Origin: Collinsella sp.
GTDB taxonomy: Bacteria; Actinomycetota; Coriobacteriia; Coriobacteriales; Coriobacteriaceae
Direction of reading: 5' to 3'
NCBI GenBank assembly: GCA_031292915.1
Contig: JAUMSH010000034.1
Location: 1-64,000, forward strand
DNA length: 64,000 nt
The notes below the pieces were generated by a model. That model was not told the DNA's origin, did no database searches, and saw only the letters and a program-made list of their open reading frames with translations. Shown one piece after another: positions 1-8,683 of the stretch. The position numbers and the translations under genes were made by a program. How positions within the stretch are numbered: position 1 is the first letter of the stretch; each line of letters begins with the position of its first letter.

Positions 1-17
1 ATGGAAGGGGAAGTATC

Positions 18-2768
18 GTGAGCGATTGCAAGAGGGTTTACCGTTTTGGAACCGACGCCCAGGGCACCTGTGTCACTGAGGGCGACAAGTCCATGAACTT
101 CGTGCTTGGCGGCAAGGGCGCAAACCTTGCCGAGATGAGCCGCATCGGCCTGCCGGTTCCCGGTGGCTTTACCATTACCTGCCAGACTTGCTTCGAGTAC
201 TCCGGTGCCGGCAACGTGTGGCCCGGGGGCGCACTCGATGAGATCGTTGCTGCCGAGGCGGACCTCGAGGCCCGCTGCGGCAAGAAGCTCGGCGACGCCT
301 CCGATCCGCTGCTCGTGTCGGTTCGCTCGGGCGCTCCGTTCTCCATGCCCGGTATGATGGACACGGTCCTCAACTTGGGCCTCAATGACGATTCCGTCCA
401 GGGCCTCATCGCGCAGACGCAGAACCCGCGTTTTGCCTGGGATAGCTACCGCCGCTTTATCCAGATGTTTTCCAATGTCGTCATGGGCGTTGACGCCGAC
501 CTGTTCGAGAACGCCCTGACCCAGGCCCGTCTGGTCGCCGGCGTTCGCGTCGATTCCGAGCTTTCGGCCGAGGACCTGCAGGAACTCGTCGAGACCTTTA
601 AGGGCATCTTCTCCGAGAACGTCGATGCCGCCCTGTATCCCGAGCTCGAGGTCGCCGATGGCAAGCCCGTCTTCCCATACGATCCGGAGCTCCAGCTGCG
701 CCTTGCCATCCAGGCCGTCTTTGGCAGCTGGATGAACGAGCGCGCCTGCATCTATCGCAAACAGCACGGCATCTCCGACGAGCTCGGCACCGCCGTCAAC
801 GTCCAGGCCATGGCCTTTGGCAACAAGGGCGAGACCTCTGCGACGGGCGTCGCCTTCACGCGCAATCCGGCCGACGGCACCAAGGAGTTCTACGGTGACT
901 TTTTGGTCAACGCCCAGGGCGAGGACGTCGTCGCCGGTATCCGCAACACCGAGCCCATCGCCGACCTCAAGACCACCCCGGGCCTCGAGTCCGCAGGTGA
1001 GGAGCTCGAGCGCGTGTTCCTGACGCTCGAGGATCATTACCGCGATATGTGCGATATCGAGTTCACCATCGAGCAGGGCAAGCTCTGGATGCTCCAGACC
1101 CGCGTGGGCAAGCGTACCGCCACCGCCGCCCTGCGCATCGCCATCGAAATGGTCGAGGAAGGCCTGATCACCCGCGAAGAGGCCGTGAGCCGTATCGATC
1201 CCGCGCAACTCGACCAGCTCCTTCACCCGCAGTTTGACGCCTCCAAGAAGTACGAGGCTCTCGCCAGCGGTCTGAACGCCAGCCCCGGTGCCGCCGTGGG
1301 CGAGGTCGTGTTCTCGAGCGACGATGCCGTCGCGCGCGCCAACGAGGGCCACAAGGTCATTCTGGTTCGCTGGGAGACCAACCCCGACGACCTGAAGGGT
1401 ATGGTTGCCGCCGAGGGCATCCTGACCAGCCACGGTGGCAAGACGAGCCATGCCGCCGTTATCGCCCGCGGCATGGGTACGCCCTGCGTCTGCGGCGTTG
1501 AGCGCTTCCACATCGACGCCGCCGAGAAGGTCGTGCGCATCGAGGGCAGCGACCGCGTATTGCACGAGGGCGATGTCATCTCCATCGACGGCACCCAGGG
1601 CATCGTCGTCGACGGCGCCGTTGATCTGGTTTCGGCCGAGCTCACCGGCGACCTGGACACCATCCTGTCCTGGGCCGACGAGATTCGCCTGGACGAGACC
1701 TGTGGCCATGCCAACCATGTGCGCGTCAACGCCGACAATCCCGAGGATGCCGAGCTCGCCCTCGAGTTTGGCGCCGAGGCTATTGGCCTGTGCCGCACCG
1801 AGCACATGTTCCTGGGCGATCGCAAGAACATCATCCAGAGCTTTATCCTGTCTGACGATGAGGCCGTGAAGCAGCAGGCCCTGGCCGACCTGCTCAAGGT
1901 TCAGACCGAGGACTTCCTGGCGATGTTCAAGACCATGTCCGGTCGCGATGTGGTCGTCCGCCTGCTCGATCCGCCGCTTCATGAGTTCCTGGATAATCCT
2001 CGCGACCTCGAGGTCGCCACCACCAAGAAGGAAGCCGCCGGCGCCAGCGAGGAAGAGCTTGCCGTCCTGCGCGCCCGCCTGCGTCGTATCGACGGCATGG
2101 TCGAGTCCAACCCGATGCTCGGCCTACGCGGCGTGCGCCTGTCCGTCGTCTTTAGCGATCTGCCGCTCATGCAGGTCCGCGCCGTCGCCACGGCTGCCGC
2201 TCGCCTCATCAAGGAGGGCGTCGATCCGCGTCCCGAGATCATGGTTCCGCTCGTCTCCATCACGGCCGAGCATGTCCAGACCCGCGAGGTTATCGAGCGC
2301 GTAATCGCTGAGGTTTCCGCCGAGGAGGGCGTCGAGTTCAATATTCCCGTGGGCACGATGCTCGAGCTGCCGCGCGCCTGCATGGTCGCTGACGAGATCG
2401 CCCATCACGCAGACTTCTTCTGCTTTGGCACCAACGACCTCACCCAGACGACCTTCGGCTTCTCCCGCGACGATGCCGAGGCCAAGTTCATCCCGCTGTA
2501 CATGCACAAGAAGATCTTGAAGGACAATCCCTTCGAGACCATCGACACGGCAGTACTCGAACTGGTGCGCATGGCTGTCGAGAAGGGCCGCGCCACCAAC
2601 CCCGACATGCACTTTGGCGTGTGCGGCGAGCACGGCGGCGACCCCAAGTCCATCAAGGGCCTGTTTAACGTGGCCGACGTGGATTACGTGTCCTGCTCGC
2701 CCTATCGCGTACCCCTCGCACGTCTTGCGGCCGCCCAGGCCAAGCTCGAGGCCAAGCGTTCCGCCTAA
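18..2768 (+). CDS. ppdK: Pyruvate, phosphate dikinase (PPDK)
   Basis: Interconverts pyruvate + ATP + Pi and PEP + AMP + PPi in the cytosol; in anaerobes it often works in the glycolytic direction. The 916-aa protein has the full three-part layout. The N-terminal ATP-grasp domain starts with LGGKGANLAEM. The swivelling phosphohistidine domain carries GGKTSHAAVIARG, with catalytic His about 478 and the neighbouring regulatory-type Thr about 476. The C-terminal PEP/pyruvate TIM barrel has FGVCGEHGGD with Cys about 869. The GTG start follows a purine-rich GGAAGGGGAAG stretch and gives the family-typical N-terminus; the next ATG would cut into the ATP-grasp domain. It is followed by a strong terminator, so it ends its transcription unit. 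No PPDK regulatory kinase is seen nearby. Identity is secure. Confidence 0.97.
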   Translation: MSDCKRVYRFGTDAQGTCVTEGDKSMNFVLGGKGANLAEMSRIGLPVPGGFTITCQTCFEYSGAGNVWPGGALDEIVAAEADLEARCGKKLGDASDPLLVSVRSGAPFSMPGMMDTVLNLGLNDDSVQGLIAQTQNPRFAWDSYRRFIQMFSNVVMGVDADLFENALTQARLVAGVRVDSELSAEDLQELVETFKGIFSENVDAALYPELEVADGKPVFPYDPELQLRLAIQAVFGSWMNERACIYRKQHGISDELGTAVNVQAMAFGNKGETSATGVAFTRNPADGTKEFYGDFLVNAQGEDVVAGIRNTEPIADLKTTPGLESAGEELERVFLTLEDHYRDMCDIEFTIEQGKLWMLQTRVGKRTATAALRIAIEMVEEGLITREEAVSRIDPAQLDQLLHPQFDASKKYEALASGLNASPGAAVGEVVFSSDDAVARANEGHKVILVRWETNPDDLKGMVAAEGILTSHGGKTSHAAVIARGMGTPCVCGVERFHIDAAEKVVRIEGSDRVLHEGDVISIDGTQGIVVDGAVDLVSAELTGDLDTILSWADEIRLDETCGHANHVRVNADNPEDAELALEFGAEAIGLCRTEHMFLGDRKNIIQSFILSDDEAVKQQALADLLKVQTEDFLAMFKTMSGRDVVVRLLDPPLHEFLDNPRDLEVATTKKEAAGASEEELAVLRARLRRIDGMVESNPMLGLRGVRLSVVFSDLPLMQVRAVATAAARLIKEGVDPRPEIMVPLVSITAEHVQTREVIERVIAEVSAEEGVEFNIPVGTMLELPRACMVADEIAHHADFFCFGTNDLTQTTFGFSRDDAEAKFIPLYMHKKILKDNPFETIDTAVLELVRMAVEKGRATNPDMHFGVCGEHGGDPKSIKGLFNVADVDYVSCSPYRVPLARLAAAQAKLEAKRSA

Positions 2769-2806
2769 CGTTTTGGGCGTAGACGCCTAGTGTAGCCCCC
2801 CTCATG

Positions 2807-2838
2807 CCGCCCGTCTCATTTGTGAGACGGGCGGTTAT
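2807..2838 (+). terminator. Intrinsic terminator after ppdK
   Basis: A perfect 12-bp GC-rich stem (CCGCCCGTCTCA / TGAGACGGGCGG) closes on a TTTG loop, with only a short TT after it and a T-rich stretch about 20 nt downstream. It separates ppdK from the rplS promoter. Confidence 0.85.
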
Positions 2839-2880
2839 CATGTGCGGGTTTTGTCTTTTTGTCTGCGTAAAAAATTGTTC

Positions 2881-2908
2881 TTGCAGCAGAAACCCGCGCG
2901 TGTATACT
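2881..2908 (+). promoter_or_regulatory. Candidate rplS promoter
   Basis: TTGCAG (2881-2886), a 16-nt spacer and TATACT (2903-2908) form a sigma70-type promoter about 70 nt upstream of the rplS start. The transcribed leader contains a short hairpin, GTGCCG (2930-2935) with CGGCAC (2948-2953), which could be an L19-type autoregulatory leader. That role is inference. Confidence 0.55.
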
Positions 2909-2977
2909 CGAATACGTTTGTTCAACTACGTGCCGGCCATGGTGGTACGGCACCTCTAGAAGAGTAAGGAATTGCAC

Positions 2978-3319
2978 ATGGATTACATCCGCGCAATCGA
3001 GCGTCAGCAGATCCGCGAGGACATTCCTCAGGTTCGCGTCGCCGACAACGTCAAGGTTCACTACCGCATTAAGGAAGGCGACCGCGAGCGCATCCAGGTC
3101 TTCCAGGGCGACGTCATCCGCATGGCCGGCGCCGGTGCCCGCGAGACCTTCACCGTCCGCAAGATGTCCTTCGGTGTCGGTGTTGAGCGTACCTTCCCGC
3201 TTCACAGCCCCAAGATCGCCAAGCTCGAGGTCGTTCGTCATGGTCGCGTCCGTCGCGCCAAGCTGTACTACCTCCGCGACAAGGTGGGCAAGGCTGCTCG
3301 CATCCCCGAGAAGCGCTAA
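2978..3319 (+). CDS. rplS: 50S ribosomal protein L19
   Basis: Structural protein of the large ribosomal subunit at the 30S-50S interface. The 113-aa product begins MDYIRAIERQQIREDIPQV and contains the family block GDVIRMAGAGARETFTVRK, followed by the basic C-terminal part ending in YYLRDKVGKAARIPEKR. An upstream in-frame TTG would add two residues, but the ATG at 2978 sits 7 nt after AAGGA and gives the standard N-terminus. It is monocistronic, with its own promoter and terminator. The neighbour rnhB follows rplS in many Gram-positive genomes. Confidence 0.97.
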   Translation: MDYIRAIERQQIREDIPQVRVADNVKVHYRIKEGDRERIQVFQGDVIRMAGAGARETFTVRKMSFGVGVERTFPLHSPKIAKLEVVRHGRVRRAKLYYLRDKVGKAARIPEKR

Positions 3320-3353
3320 GAAGATCGCAGCGTCTGTCCACTCGTTTGGACGT

Positions 3354-3384
3354 AAGGGTCACCTTCGGGTGGCCCTTCTTTTTA
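3354..3384 (+). terminator. Intrinsic terminator after rplS
   Basis: AAGGGTCACC / GGTGGCCCTT pair with one G-U wobble around a TTCG tetraloop, followed by CTTTTTAT. Confidence 0.92.
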
Positions 3385-3412
3385 TCTGATTTGCATGCAA
3401 GGAGGGCCTGGT

Positions 3413-4201
3413 ATGGCCAACATGACGAGCTCGGTTTCGGCATCGCAGGTTGCCGGAGAGCTAGCGAGCGCAACGTTTGAGGAGATCCCCGCCCTCGTGG
3501 AGCTTTATCGCGAGGACCCGCGCCAGCAGGTGATCAAGGCTTGTGAACGCGCCCTCAAACGCCATGCTAAGGAACTTGCCGAGCGCGAGCGCGTCAATGA
3601 CATGTACGAGCTTATGCATGAGCTTGGCGGCGATGGGGTGGTCGTTGGTGTCGACGAGGTGGGTCGCGGATCGGTGGCCGGTCCTTTGACGGTATGCGCC
3701 GTCTGCCTTCCTATGGAGCCGCGCGTCTGGGGCATCAACGATTCCAAAAAGCTCACGCCGGCGCGCCGCGAGTTGCTCTCAGTGAAGATTGCCGAGGTGG
3801 CGACGGCGATCGGTTTTTGCCATATCGCGCCTAAGGATATCGATGAGATGGGCATGGCCCGTGCTATCCGTACCGCCGTTGCGGGCGCCGTGGCCGATAC
3901 GGGGCTCGAGCCCGACTGCGTCCTCATGGATGGCAACCCCTTGGGCGCTGTTCCTAACGAGCGCGATGTGGTGAAAGGCGATGCCAAGATCGCCTGCATC
4001 GCCGCAGCGTCCATCATGGCCAAGGTCACGCGTGACGAGATGATGGTCGAGTACGACGCCGAGTACCCCGAGTACCATCTGGCCGAGTCGAAGGGCTATG
4101 CGAGCCCCGAGCACATCGAGGCCATTCGCAAACATGGACTTTGTCCGCTGCATCGCGTGAGCTTTTGCGGAAACTTTCTGCAGACTGAGCGCCTTTTCTA
4201 G
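3413..4201 (+). CDS. rnhB: Ribonuclease HII
   Basis: Cleaves the RNA strand of RNA-DNA hybrids and starts removal of misincorporated ribonucleotides. The 262-aa protein has an N-terminal helical extension of about 75 residues, as in the Bacillus-type enzymes. The catalytic core begins with VDEVGRGSVAGPL (Asp81-Glu82) and has DSKKLTPARR, and later the metal-binding DGNP and SIMAKVTRDE blocks. The ATG at 3413 lies 6 nt after AAGGAGGG; an ATG at 3395 lies upstream of that ribosome-binding site and is rejected. Spacing to rplS is short but a terminator intervenes. Followed by a terminator. Confidence 0.96.
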   Translation: MANMTSSVSASQVAGELASATFEEIPALVELYREDPRQQVIKACERALKRHAKELAERERVNDMYELMHELGGDGVVVGVDEVGRGSVAGPLTVCAVCLPMEPRVWGINDSKKLTPARRELLSVKIAEVATAIGFCHIAPKDIDEMGMARAIRTAVAGAVADTGLEPDCVLMDGNPLGAVPNERDVVKGDAKIACIAAASIMAKVTRDEMMVEYDAEYPEYHLAESKGYASPEHIEAIRKHGLCPLHRVSFCGNFLQTERLF

Positions 4202-4204
4202 GCC

Positions 4205-4224
4205 AATTGTGGAGACAGGGACCT
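4205..4224 (+). repeat. Dispersed repeat AATTGTGGAGAYAGGGACCT, copy 1
   Basis: A 20-nt sequence just after rnhB that recurs with one mismatch at 62378-62397. Both copies lie between the upstream gene and a TTTGGT-repeat promoter region. It resembles the RAYT-associated ATTGGGGACAG repeats at 23.7-24.9 kb, but only loosely. Confidence 0.6.
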
Positions 4225-4252
4225 CTGGGGTTTTATAAACCTGCTGGTAGCT

Positions 4253-4292
4253 GGCCGTATGCAGCACCATTGCTGCGTACGGCCCGTTTTTT
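4253..4292 (+). terminator. Intrinsic terminator after rnhB
   Basis: A 14-bp stem, GGCCGTATGCAGCA / TGCTGCGTACGGCC with one wobble, a CCAT loop and a CGTTTTTT tail. It insulates the following competence-type promoter from rnhB. Confidence 0.95.
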
Positions 4293-4299
4293 GAAGGCA

Positions 4300-4319
4300 T
4301 TTGGTCAGCTTTTGGTTTG
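4300..4319 (+). promoter_or_regulatory. Two-repeat TTTGGT element upstream of yraN-comM-dprA
   Basis: TTTGGTCAGCTTTTGGTTTG contains two TTTGGT units starting 11 bp apart (4300, 4311); a degenerate third, TCCGGT, is in phase at 4322. The identical 20-mer occurs at 33700-33719 upstream of comEA-comEC, and an extended version lies upstream of recA. It ends about 72 bp before yraN. Inferred to be an activator site for competence genes. Confidence 0.65.
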
Positions 4320-4390
4320 CTTCCGGTACTTACCCGCATGAAAGGTGCCCTCATCATCGGGGCAATGCAGTGTGCGGGAAAGGAGACCCC

Positions 4391-4876
4391 ATGAGTGCCG
4401 CAAGCAAAAAGAGCAAGACGCAGCAGCTCAAGGAGCGTTGGGAAAACGGCGAGCTCGACTGCGGGGCGATGACGCCCGAGTTTATCAAGGGACTCAGTCC
4501 CCGCGAGCTGGGCATGCTGGGCGAGCTGATCACCATCGACTACTTTAACGAGCGCGGCTACACCTTGCTGGAGCAGGGTTATCGTTGCACCGAGGGCGAG
4601 GCCGATCTGGTGCTGCTCGATGAGCTCGACGATGTCGTGGTGATGGCCGAGGTCAAGACCAGACGCGTTGCGCTGGATTGCAACACGCGGGTCTTTCCCG
4701 AGGAGGCCGTGGACGCCCAAAAGCAACGCCGCTACCGCCGCATCGCAAGTTGCTATCTCATGGAGCATTATCCGCTCAAGGCGATTCGCTTCGATGCCGT
4801 GGGCGTCACCATCCGCGACGGGCATATTGCCGAGATCGAGCACCAGTACAACGCGTTCGATTGGCAGGTGTCGTGA
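4391..4876 (+). CDS. yraN: YraN/UPF0102 family nuclease-fold protein
   Basis: Member of the UPF0102 family, which has a restriction-endonuclease-like fold. Its cellular role is unsettled, but it is commonly next to dprA/comM genes. The 161-aa protein carries the fold's acidic/basic signature: GELITIDYFNERGY, CTEGEADLVLLD and VVMAEVKTR (E...D...EVK). It has an N-terminal extension of roughly 45 residues rich in Lys, Glu and Gln compared with typical members of about 120 aa. ATG at 4391 follows AAAGGAG by 5 nt. Its TGA overlaps the comM start (TGATG), indicating translational coupling in a yraN-comM-dprA operon. It probably acts on DNA with those partners; that is inference. Confidence 0.88.
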   Translation: MSAASKKSKTQQLKERWENGELDCGAMTPEFIKGLSPRELGMLGELITIDYFNERGYTLLEQGYRCTEGEADLVLLDELDDVVVMAEVKTRRVALDCNTRVFPEEAVDAQKQRRYRRIASCYLMEHYPLKAIRFDAVGVTIRDGHIAEIEHQYNAFDWQVS

Positions 4877-6399
4877 TGGCGTTCGAGACGTTTGCCGTTC
4901 ACGCGGCCTGCATCCGCGGCGTCGAGGCGATTCACGTCACGGTCGAGGTCTCGCTTGCCGGCGGCGTTCCGGGCATTCAGATGCTTGGCATCCCGAGTAT
5001 GGAGGTGATGGAGTCACGTGGTCGTATTCGCTGTGCGATGCGCTCGGCCGGCTTTGAGATCCCGCGCTCGGGCATTACGGTCAATCTGGCGCCCGGCGAT
5101 ATTCGCAAGACCGGTAGCGGCTTTGATCTGCCCATCGCCATCGCGGTTCTAGCGGCCGATGGTCAGATTCCCCGCGACAACCTCGATCGTTGTCTTATCG
5201 CCGGCGAGCTCGGCTTGGACGGCACGGTGCTTCCTGTCAAAGGCGAGGTGGCGTTTCAGCTATTGGCTCGCGACATGGGGCTGTCTTTTATCGCCGGCAG
5301 GTCCGACCAGCATGTGCCACTCGCGGGCGTGGATTGCGGCTTTATCGACCATCTGTCTCAGCTTGCTCACGGCATGGGCGATGCCGCACGGCACTACTTG
5401 GATTCCGAGGGTGTCGAGGCGACCTTTGAGCCCGAGCTCGACTATGCCGACGTGCTGGGGCAGGAAGTCGCTAAACGCGGCATGGCGCTTGCGGCGGCAG
5501 GAGAACTCGGCTTGCTCATGATCGGGTCTCCGGGATCGGGCAAGACGATGCTCGCACGCCGTATGACCGGCATCCTGCCCGAGCTTTCCGTTGAGGATCA
5601 GCAGGAGGCACTGTGCATCCATTCGGTTTTGGGTGAGAACATTGATGGCTTGTTGGCGGGGCACCGCCCCTTCCGCAGTCCCCACCACAGTATTTCGACC
5701 GCAGGCCTTATCGGCGGCGGGCGCCCGGTGCACCCGGGTGAGATCAGCCTTGCTCATGGCGGCGTGCTCTTTTTGGACGAGCTTGCCGAGTTTCCCACTG
5801 GCGTGCTGCAGACGCTGCGTCAGCCCATCGAGCGCGGCTACGTGAGGATCGTACGCGTCGACGGGGCTTTTACCTTCCCGTCGCGCTTTCAGCTGCTGGC
5901 TGCGAGCAATCCCTGCCCCTGCGGCTTTTTGGGCGATCGCGAGGTGCCGTGTCGCTGCTCGGCGGCGATGGTCGAGCGCTATCGGTCTAAACTGCGCGGT
6001 CCTTTGGCCGACCGTATCGACATGATTATCGATGTGACCCGTCCCGACCCTCAAGTGATTATCGAGGGTGCGGAGGGCATGTCGTCGGCCGAGTTACGTG
6101 ATTACGTTGTGCGCGGTCGCGCCTTTCGCGCTTGGCGCGAATCCCGCATGGACGATGCGGATGCCGAGGCCGAGGATGACGAGACACGGTCCATTGACGG
6201 CGTCGTTTCGACCTTTGAGCTCGATGATGCGGCGGAGAAGTGTGTGCTCGGCCTGTCGAAGCGCACGCATCTCACAGGGCGTGGCATCGTGCGCCTTGTT
6301 CGCATTGCGCGCACGATTGCAGATGTCGCCGAGAGCGAGCAGGTGACGCAGGACCACGTGCTCGAGGCGGCGATGTACCAGGGAAGGAGGGACCAATGA
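4876..6399 (+). CDS. comM: ComM/YifB-family Mg-chelatase-like AAA+ ATPase
   Basis: Homologue of ComM, the AAA+ helicase that promotes branch migration during natural transformation. At 507 aa it has the usual size. The Lon-protease-like N-terminal domain occupies residues 1-150. The AAA+ core has Walker A GSPGSGKTM and Walker B GGVLFLDELAEF, the Cys-containing SNPCPCGF motif, and a C-terminal lid with KRTHLTGRGIVRLVRIARTI. The start is the ATG overlapping the yraN stop; the upstream extension of this reading frame is only the overlap with yraN. Its own TGA overlaps the dprA start. Its position between yraN and dprA and the upstream TTTGGT element support a competence role. Confidence 0.95.
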   Translation: MAFETFAVHAACIRGVEAIHVTVEVSLAGGVPGIQMLGIPSMEVMESRGRIRCAMRSAGFEIPRSGITVNLAPGDIRKTGSGFDLPIAIAVLAADGQIPRDNLDRCLIAGELGLDGTVLPVKGEVAFQLLARDMGLSFIAGRSDQHVPLAGVDCGFIDHLSQLAHGMGDAARHYLDSEGVEATFEPELDYADVLGQEVAKRGMALAAAGELGLLMIGSPGSGKTMLARRMTGILPELSVEDQQEALCIHSVLGENIDGLLAGHRPFRSPHHSISTAGLIGGGRPVHPGEISLAHGGVLFLDELAEFPTGVLQTLRQPIERGYVRIVRVDGAFTFPSRFQLLAASNPCPCGFLGDREVPCRCSAAMVERYRSKLRGPLADRIDMIIDVTRPDPQVIIEGAEGMSSAELRDYVVRGRAFRAWRESRMDDADAEAEDDETRSIDGVVSTFELDDAAEKCVLGLSKRTHLTGRGIVRLVRIARTIADVAESEQVTQDHVLEAAMYQGRRDQ

Positions 6400-7331
6400 T
6401 GGCTGAGGGGACCTTCGAGCTGCATCCAGGTGACGCGTTGTATCCCGAGACCGTTTTGGAGCTTTCTGATGTACCTCAGACGCTCTATGTGCGCGGCAAC
6501 CCCGAGGCGCTTTCGACGCCCGCGCTCTCCATCATCGGTGCGCGAAAGGCCTCGCCGTATGGTCTTGCCGTGGCAGAGCTTGCGGCGAAGGTGGCGGTTG
6601 AGGCGGGAGTGACGGTAGTTTCGGGCGGTGCGGTCGGTTGTGACCAGGCCTCGGGTTGGGCCGCGGTCAACGCCGGCGGCAAACACGTTGTGGTGCTGGG
6701 GACGGGCGCCGACGTGGTCTACCCGCGTTCGAGCGCGGGGCTGATTACGCGCACGCTTGATACGGGTGGCGCGGTCGTGTCGATCTCTCCGTGGGGCATG
6801 GGTCCGCGCAAGTTTGCCTTTCCGCGCCGCAATCGCGTAATCGCGGCCCTGTCGCAAGCCCTCTTTGTATCCGAGGCGGGTATGCCTTCTGGGACGTTTT
6901 CCACAGCCGAGGCTGCTATGGATTTGGGGCGCGAACTTCTTGCCGTGCCGGGGTCGATCCTATCGCCCGAGTCGCGTGGCACGAATTACCTCATTGCGAA
7001 CGGTGCCTGCTGCATCGTCGACGAGGAATCTATCGAGATGGCTATCTCACGCATCTACGGAACCCTGCGCTACTCGCGCCCCGATGCTCCCGGCATTGCC
7101 GACCTGGATCCAATGCAGCAGACCGTGATGCATGCGCTCATCGCCTCTCCGCTCAAGGTCGACGACATCGCGGCGCTCGTCTCGCTCGATGCTGTCGGCG
7201 TACTCAAACTCTTGGGTTCGCTTGAACTCGAGGGTCTTATCGAGCGCATGATGGATGGAAGGTATGCGCCCTCCAAGTTTGCCCTTCACGCCCAGACACC
7301 CTTCGGTCACAATGGAAAACGTGTCAATTAG
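6396..7331 (+). CDS. dprA: DNA-processing protein DprA (Smf)
   Basis: Binds incoming single-stranded DNA and loads RecA during transformation. In the 311-aa product a Rossmann-fold core opens with SIIGARKASPYG and contains SGGAVGCDQASG, GTGADVVYPR, FPRRNRVIAALS and PGSILSPESRGTNYLI. A C-terminal winged-helix (DprA_WH) runs from about residue 230 with LKVDDIAALV and ALEL-type helices. A tandem ATGATG start follows GGAAGGAGGG; 6396 is used because it overlaps the comM stop (ATGA). Last gene of the yraN-comM-dprA unit; trmFO follows after 14 nt and may be co-transcribed. Confidence 0.96.
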   Translation: MMAEGTFELHPGDALYPETVLELSDVPQTLYVRGNPEALSTPALSIIGARKASPYGLAVAELAAKVAVEAGVTVVSGGAVGCDQASGWAAVNAGGKHVVVLGTGADVVYPRSSAGLITRTLDTGGAVVSISPWGMGPRKFAFPRRNRVIAALSQALFVSEAGMPSGTFSTAEAAMDLGRELLAVPGSILSPESRGTNYLIANGACCIVDEESIEMAISRIYGTLRYSRPDAPGIADLDPMQQTVMHALIASPLKVDDIAALVSLDAVGVLKLLGSLELEGLIERMMDGRYAPSKFALHAQTPFGHNGKRVN

Positions 7332-7345
7332 AAAGGTGCTTGCAG

Positions 7346-8683
7346 ATGCAGTTCGATCAGGTGACAGTTATCGGTGGCGGTCTGGCGGGTTCGGAGTGCG
7401 CGATCCAGCTGGCAGATCGCGGGTTTGCCGTAAAGCTGTGCGAGATGCGCCCCCAGGTGAGCTCCCCGGCCCACCATACCGATCACCTGGCAGAGCTCGT
7501 CTGCTCCAATTCGTTTAAGTCGACCCGTCCGGATTCCGCGGCTGGTTTGCTGAAGGCCGAGCTTGAGCGCATGGGTTCAGTCCTGCTCGATTGCGCCCAT
7601 CGCGCGGCTGTTCCCGCCGGTGGCGCCTTGGCGGTCGACCGCGTCAAGTTTTCCGAGCTTGTCGAGGCCGAGGTTGCCGCTCGTCCCAATATCGAGGTCG
7701 TGCACGGCGAGGTCACGCAGATTCCCGAGGGCCACGTGGTCATTGCCGCGGGCCCGCTGTGTTCACCGGCGCTGAGCGAAGAGGTCATGAAGCTCGTCGG
7801 CGGCGACGCCCTTGCGTTTTTCGATGCCGCGGCGCCGATCGTCGATGCCTCCACGCTCGATATGGACGTGCTGTTCTCGCAGTCGCGCTACGAGGAGCAG
7901 GGGAGCGGCGACTATCTCAACGCTCCGCTCAATAAGGAGGAGTACGAGGCCTTTATCGAGGCGCTTACCACGGCCGACCGCGTGGTGCTCAAAGACTTTG
8001 AGGGCGGCGATCTGTTCCAGGCCTGCCAGCCTGCCGAGGAAGTTGCGCGCACCGGCAAGGACGCCATTCGCTTTGGCGCCATGAAGCCCGTTGGCCTCAC
8101 CGACCCGCGTACCGGACGTCGCCCCTGGGCGGCGATACAGCTGCGTGCCGAGAACAAGGAGAAGACCGCCTATAACCTGGTGGGCTTCCAGACCAACTTG
8201 ACCTTTGGCGAGCAGAAGCGCGTCTTCCATATGGTGCCGGGCTTGGAGAACGCTGAGTTCTTCCGCTACGGTGTCATGCATCGCAATACCTTTGTCGACG
8301 CTCCGCACGTGCTCGATGGCACCTTTGCCGTGCCCGGTACCGGCGTGCGCCTGGCCGGTCAGATCACCGGCACCGAGGGGTACATGGAAGCCGTGGCGAC
8401 AGGTCTTCTCGCGGCGCTCAACACCTATGCCGAGGCTATCGGTGCCGCGGGCGTCGAGTTGCCGCGTGTGGGCGCCCTAGGTGCGCTCGTGGGCTATGCG
8501 ACCGATCCTGCCACCGTGGGCTATCAGCCTATGCATGTCAACTTTGGCCTGGTGCCGCCACTCGAGGATGGTAAGCGCCGCAGCAAGCGCGACCGATATC
8601 AGGCCTATGCGGACCGTGCGCTCGAGGCCCTCGATGCCTACTTGGCCACGCGTTCCGACTTGTTTGGAGGCGACCGGTCATAG
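7346..8683 (+). CDS. trmFO: Folate/FAD-dependent tRNA (uracil-54-C5)-methyltransferase
   Basis: Makes ribothymidine-54 in tRNA using methylenetetrahydrofolate and FADH2. The 445-aa protein opens with the FAD-binding VIGGGLAGSECAIQLADRGF and has the LVCSNSFKST block containing the active-site region Cys, and the family GTGVRLAGQITGTEGY motif for FAD binding. ATG at 7346 follows AAAGGTG by 7 nt; an in-frame TTG two codons upstream is less likely. In Bacillus-type genomes trmFO is followed by xerC, as here. Confidence 0.96.
   Translation: MQFDQVTVIGGGLAGSECAIQLADRGFAVKLCEMRPQVSSPAHHTDHLAELVCSNSFKSTRPDSAAGLLKAELERMGSVLLDCAHRAAVPAGGALAVDRVKFSELVEAEVAARPNIEVVHGEVTQIPEGHVVIAAGPLCSPALSEEVMKLVGGDALAFFDAAAPIVDASTLDMDVLFSQSRYEEQGSGDYLNAPLNKEEYEAFIEALTTADRVVLKDFEGGDLFQACQPAEEVARTGKDAIRFGAMKPVGLTDPRTGRRPWAAIQLRAENKEKTAYNLVGFQTNLTFGEQKRVFHMVPGLENAEFFRYGVMHRNTFVDAPHVLDGTFAVPGTGVRLAGQITGTEGYMEAVATGLLAALNTYAEAIGAAGVELPRVGALGALVGYATDPATVGYQPMHVNFGLVPPLEDGKRRSKRDRYQAYADRALEALDAYLATRSDLFGGDRS

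Noticed and set aside
4678..4875. N-terminal extension of ComM into yraN
   Set aside because: The upstream translation in that frame is basic, low-complexity sequence from the overlapping yraN gene; the ATG overlapping the yraN stop gives the normal ComM N-terminus.
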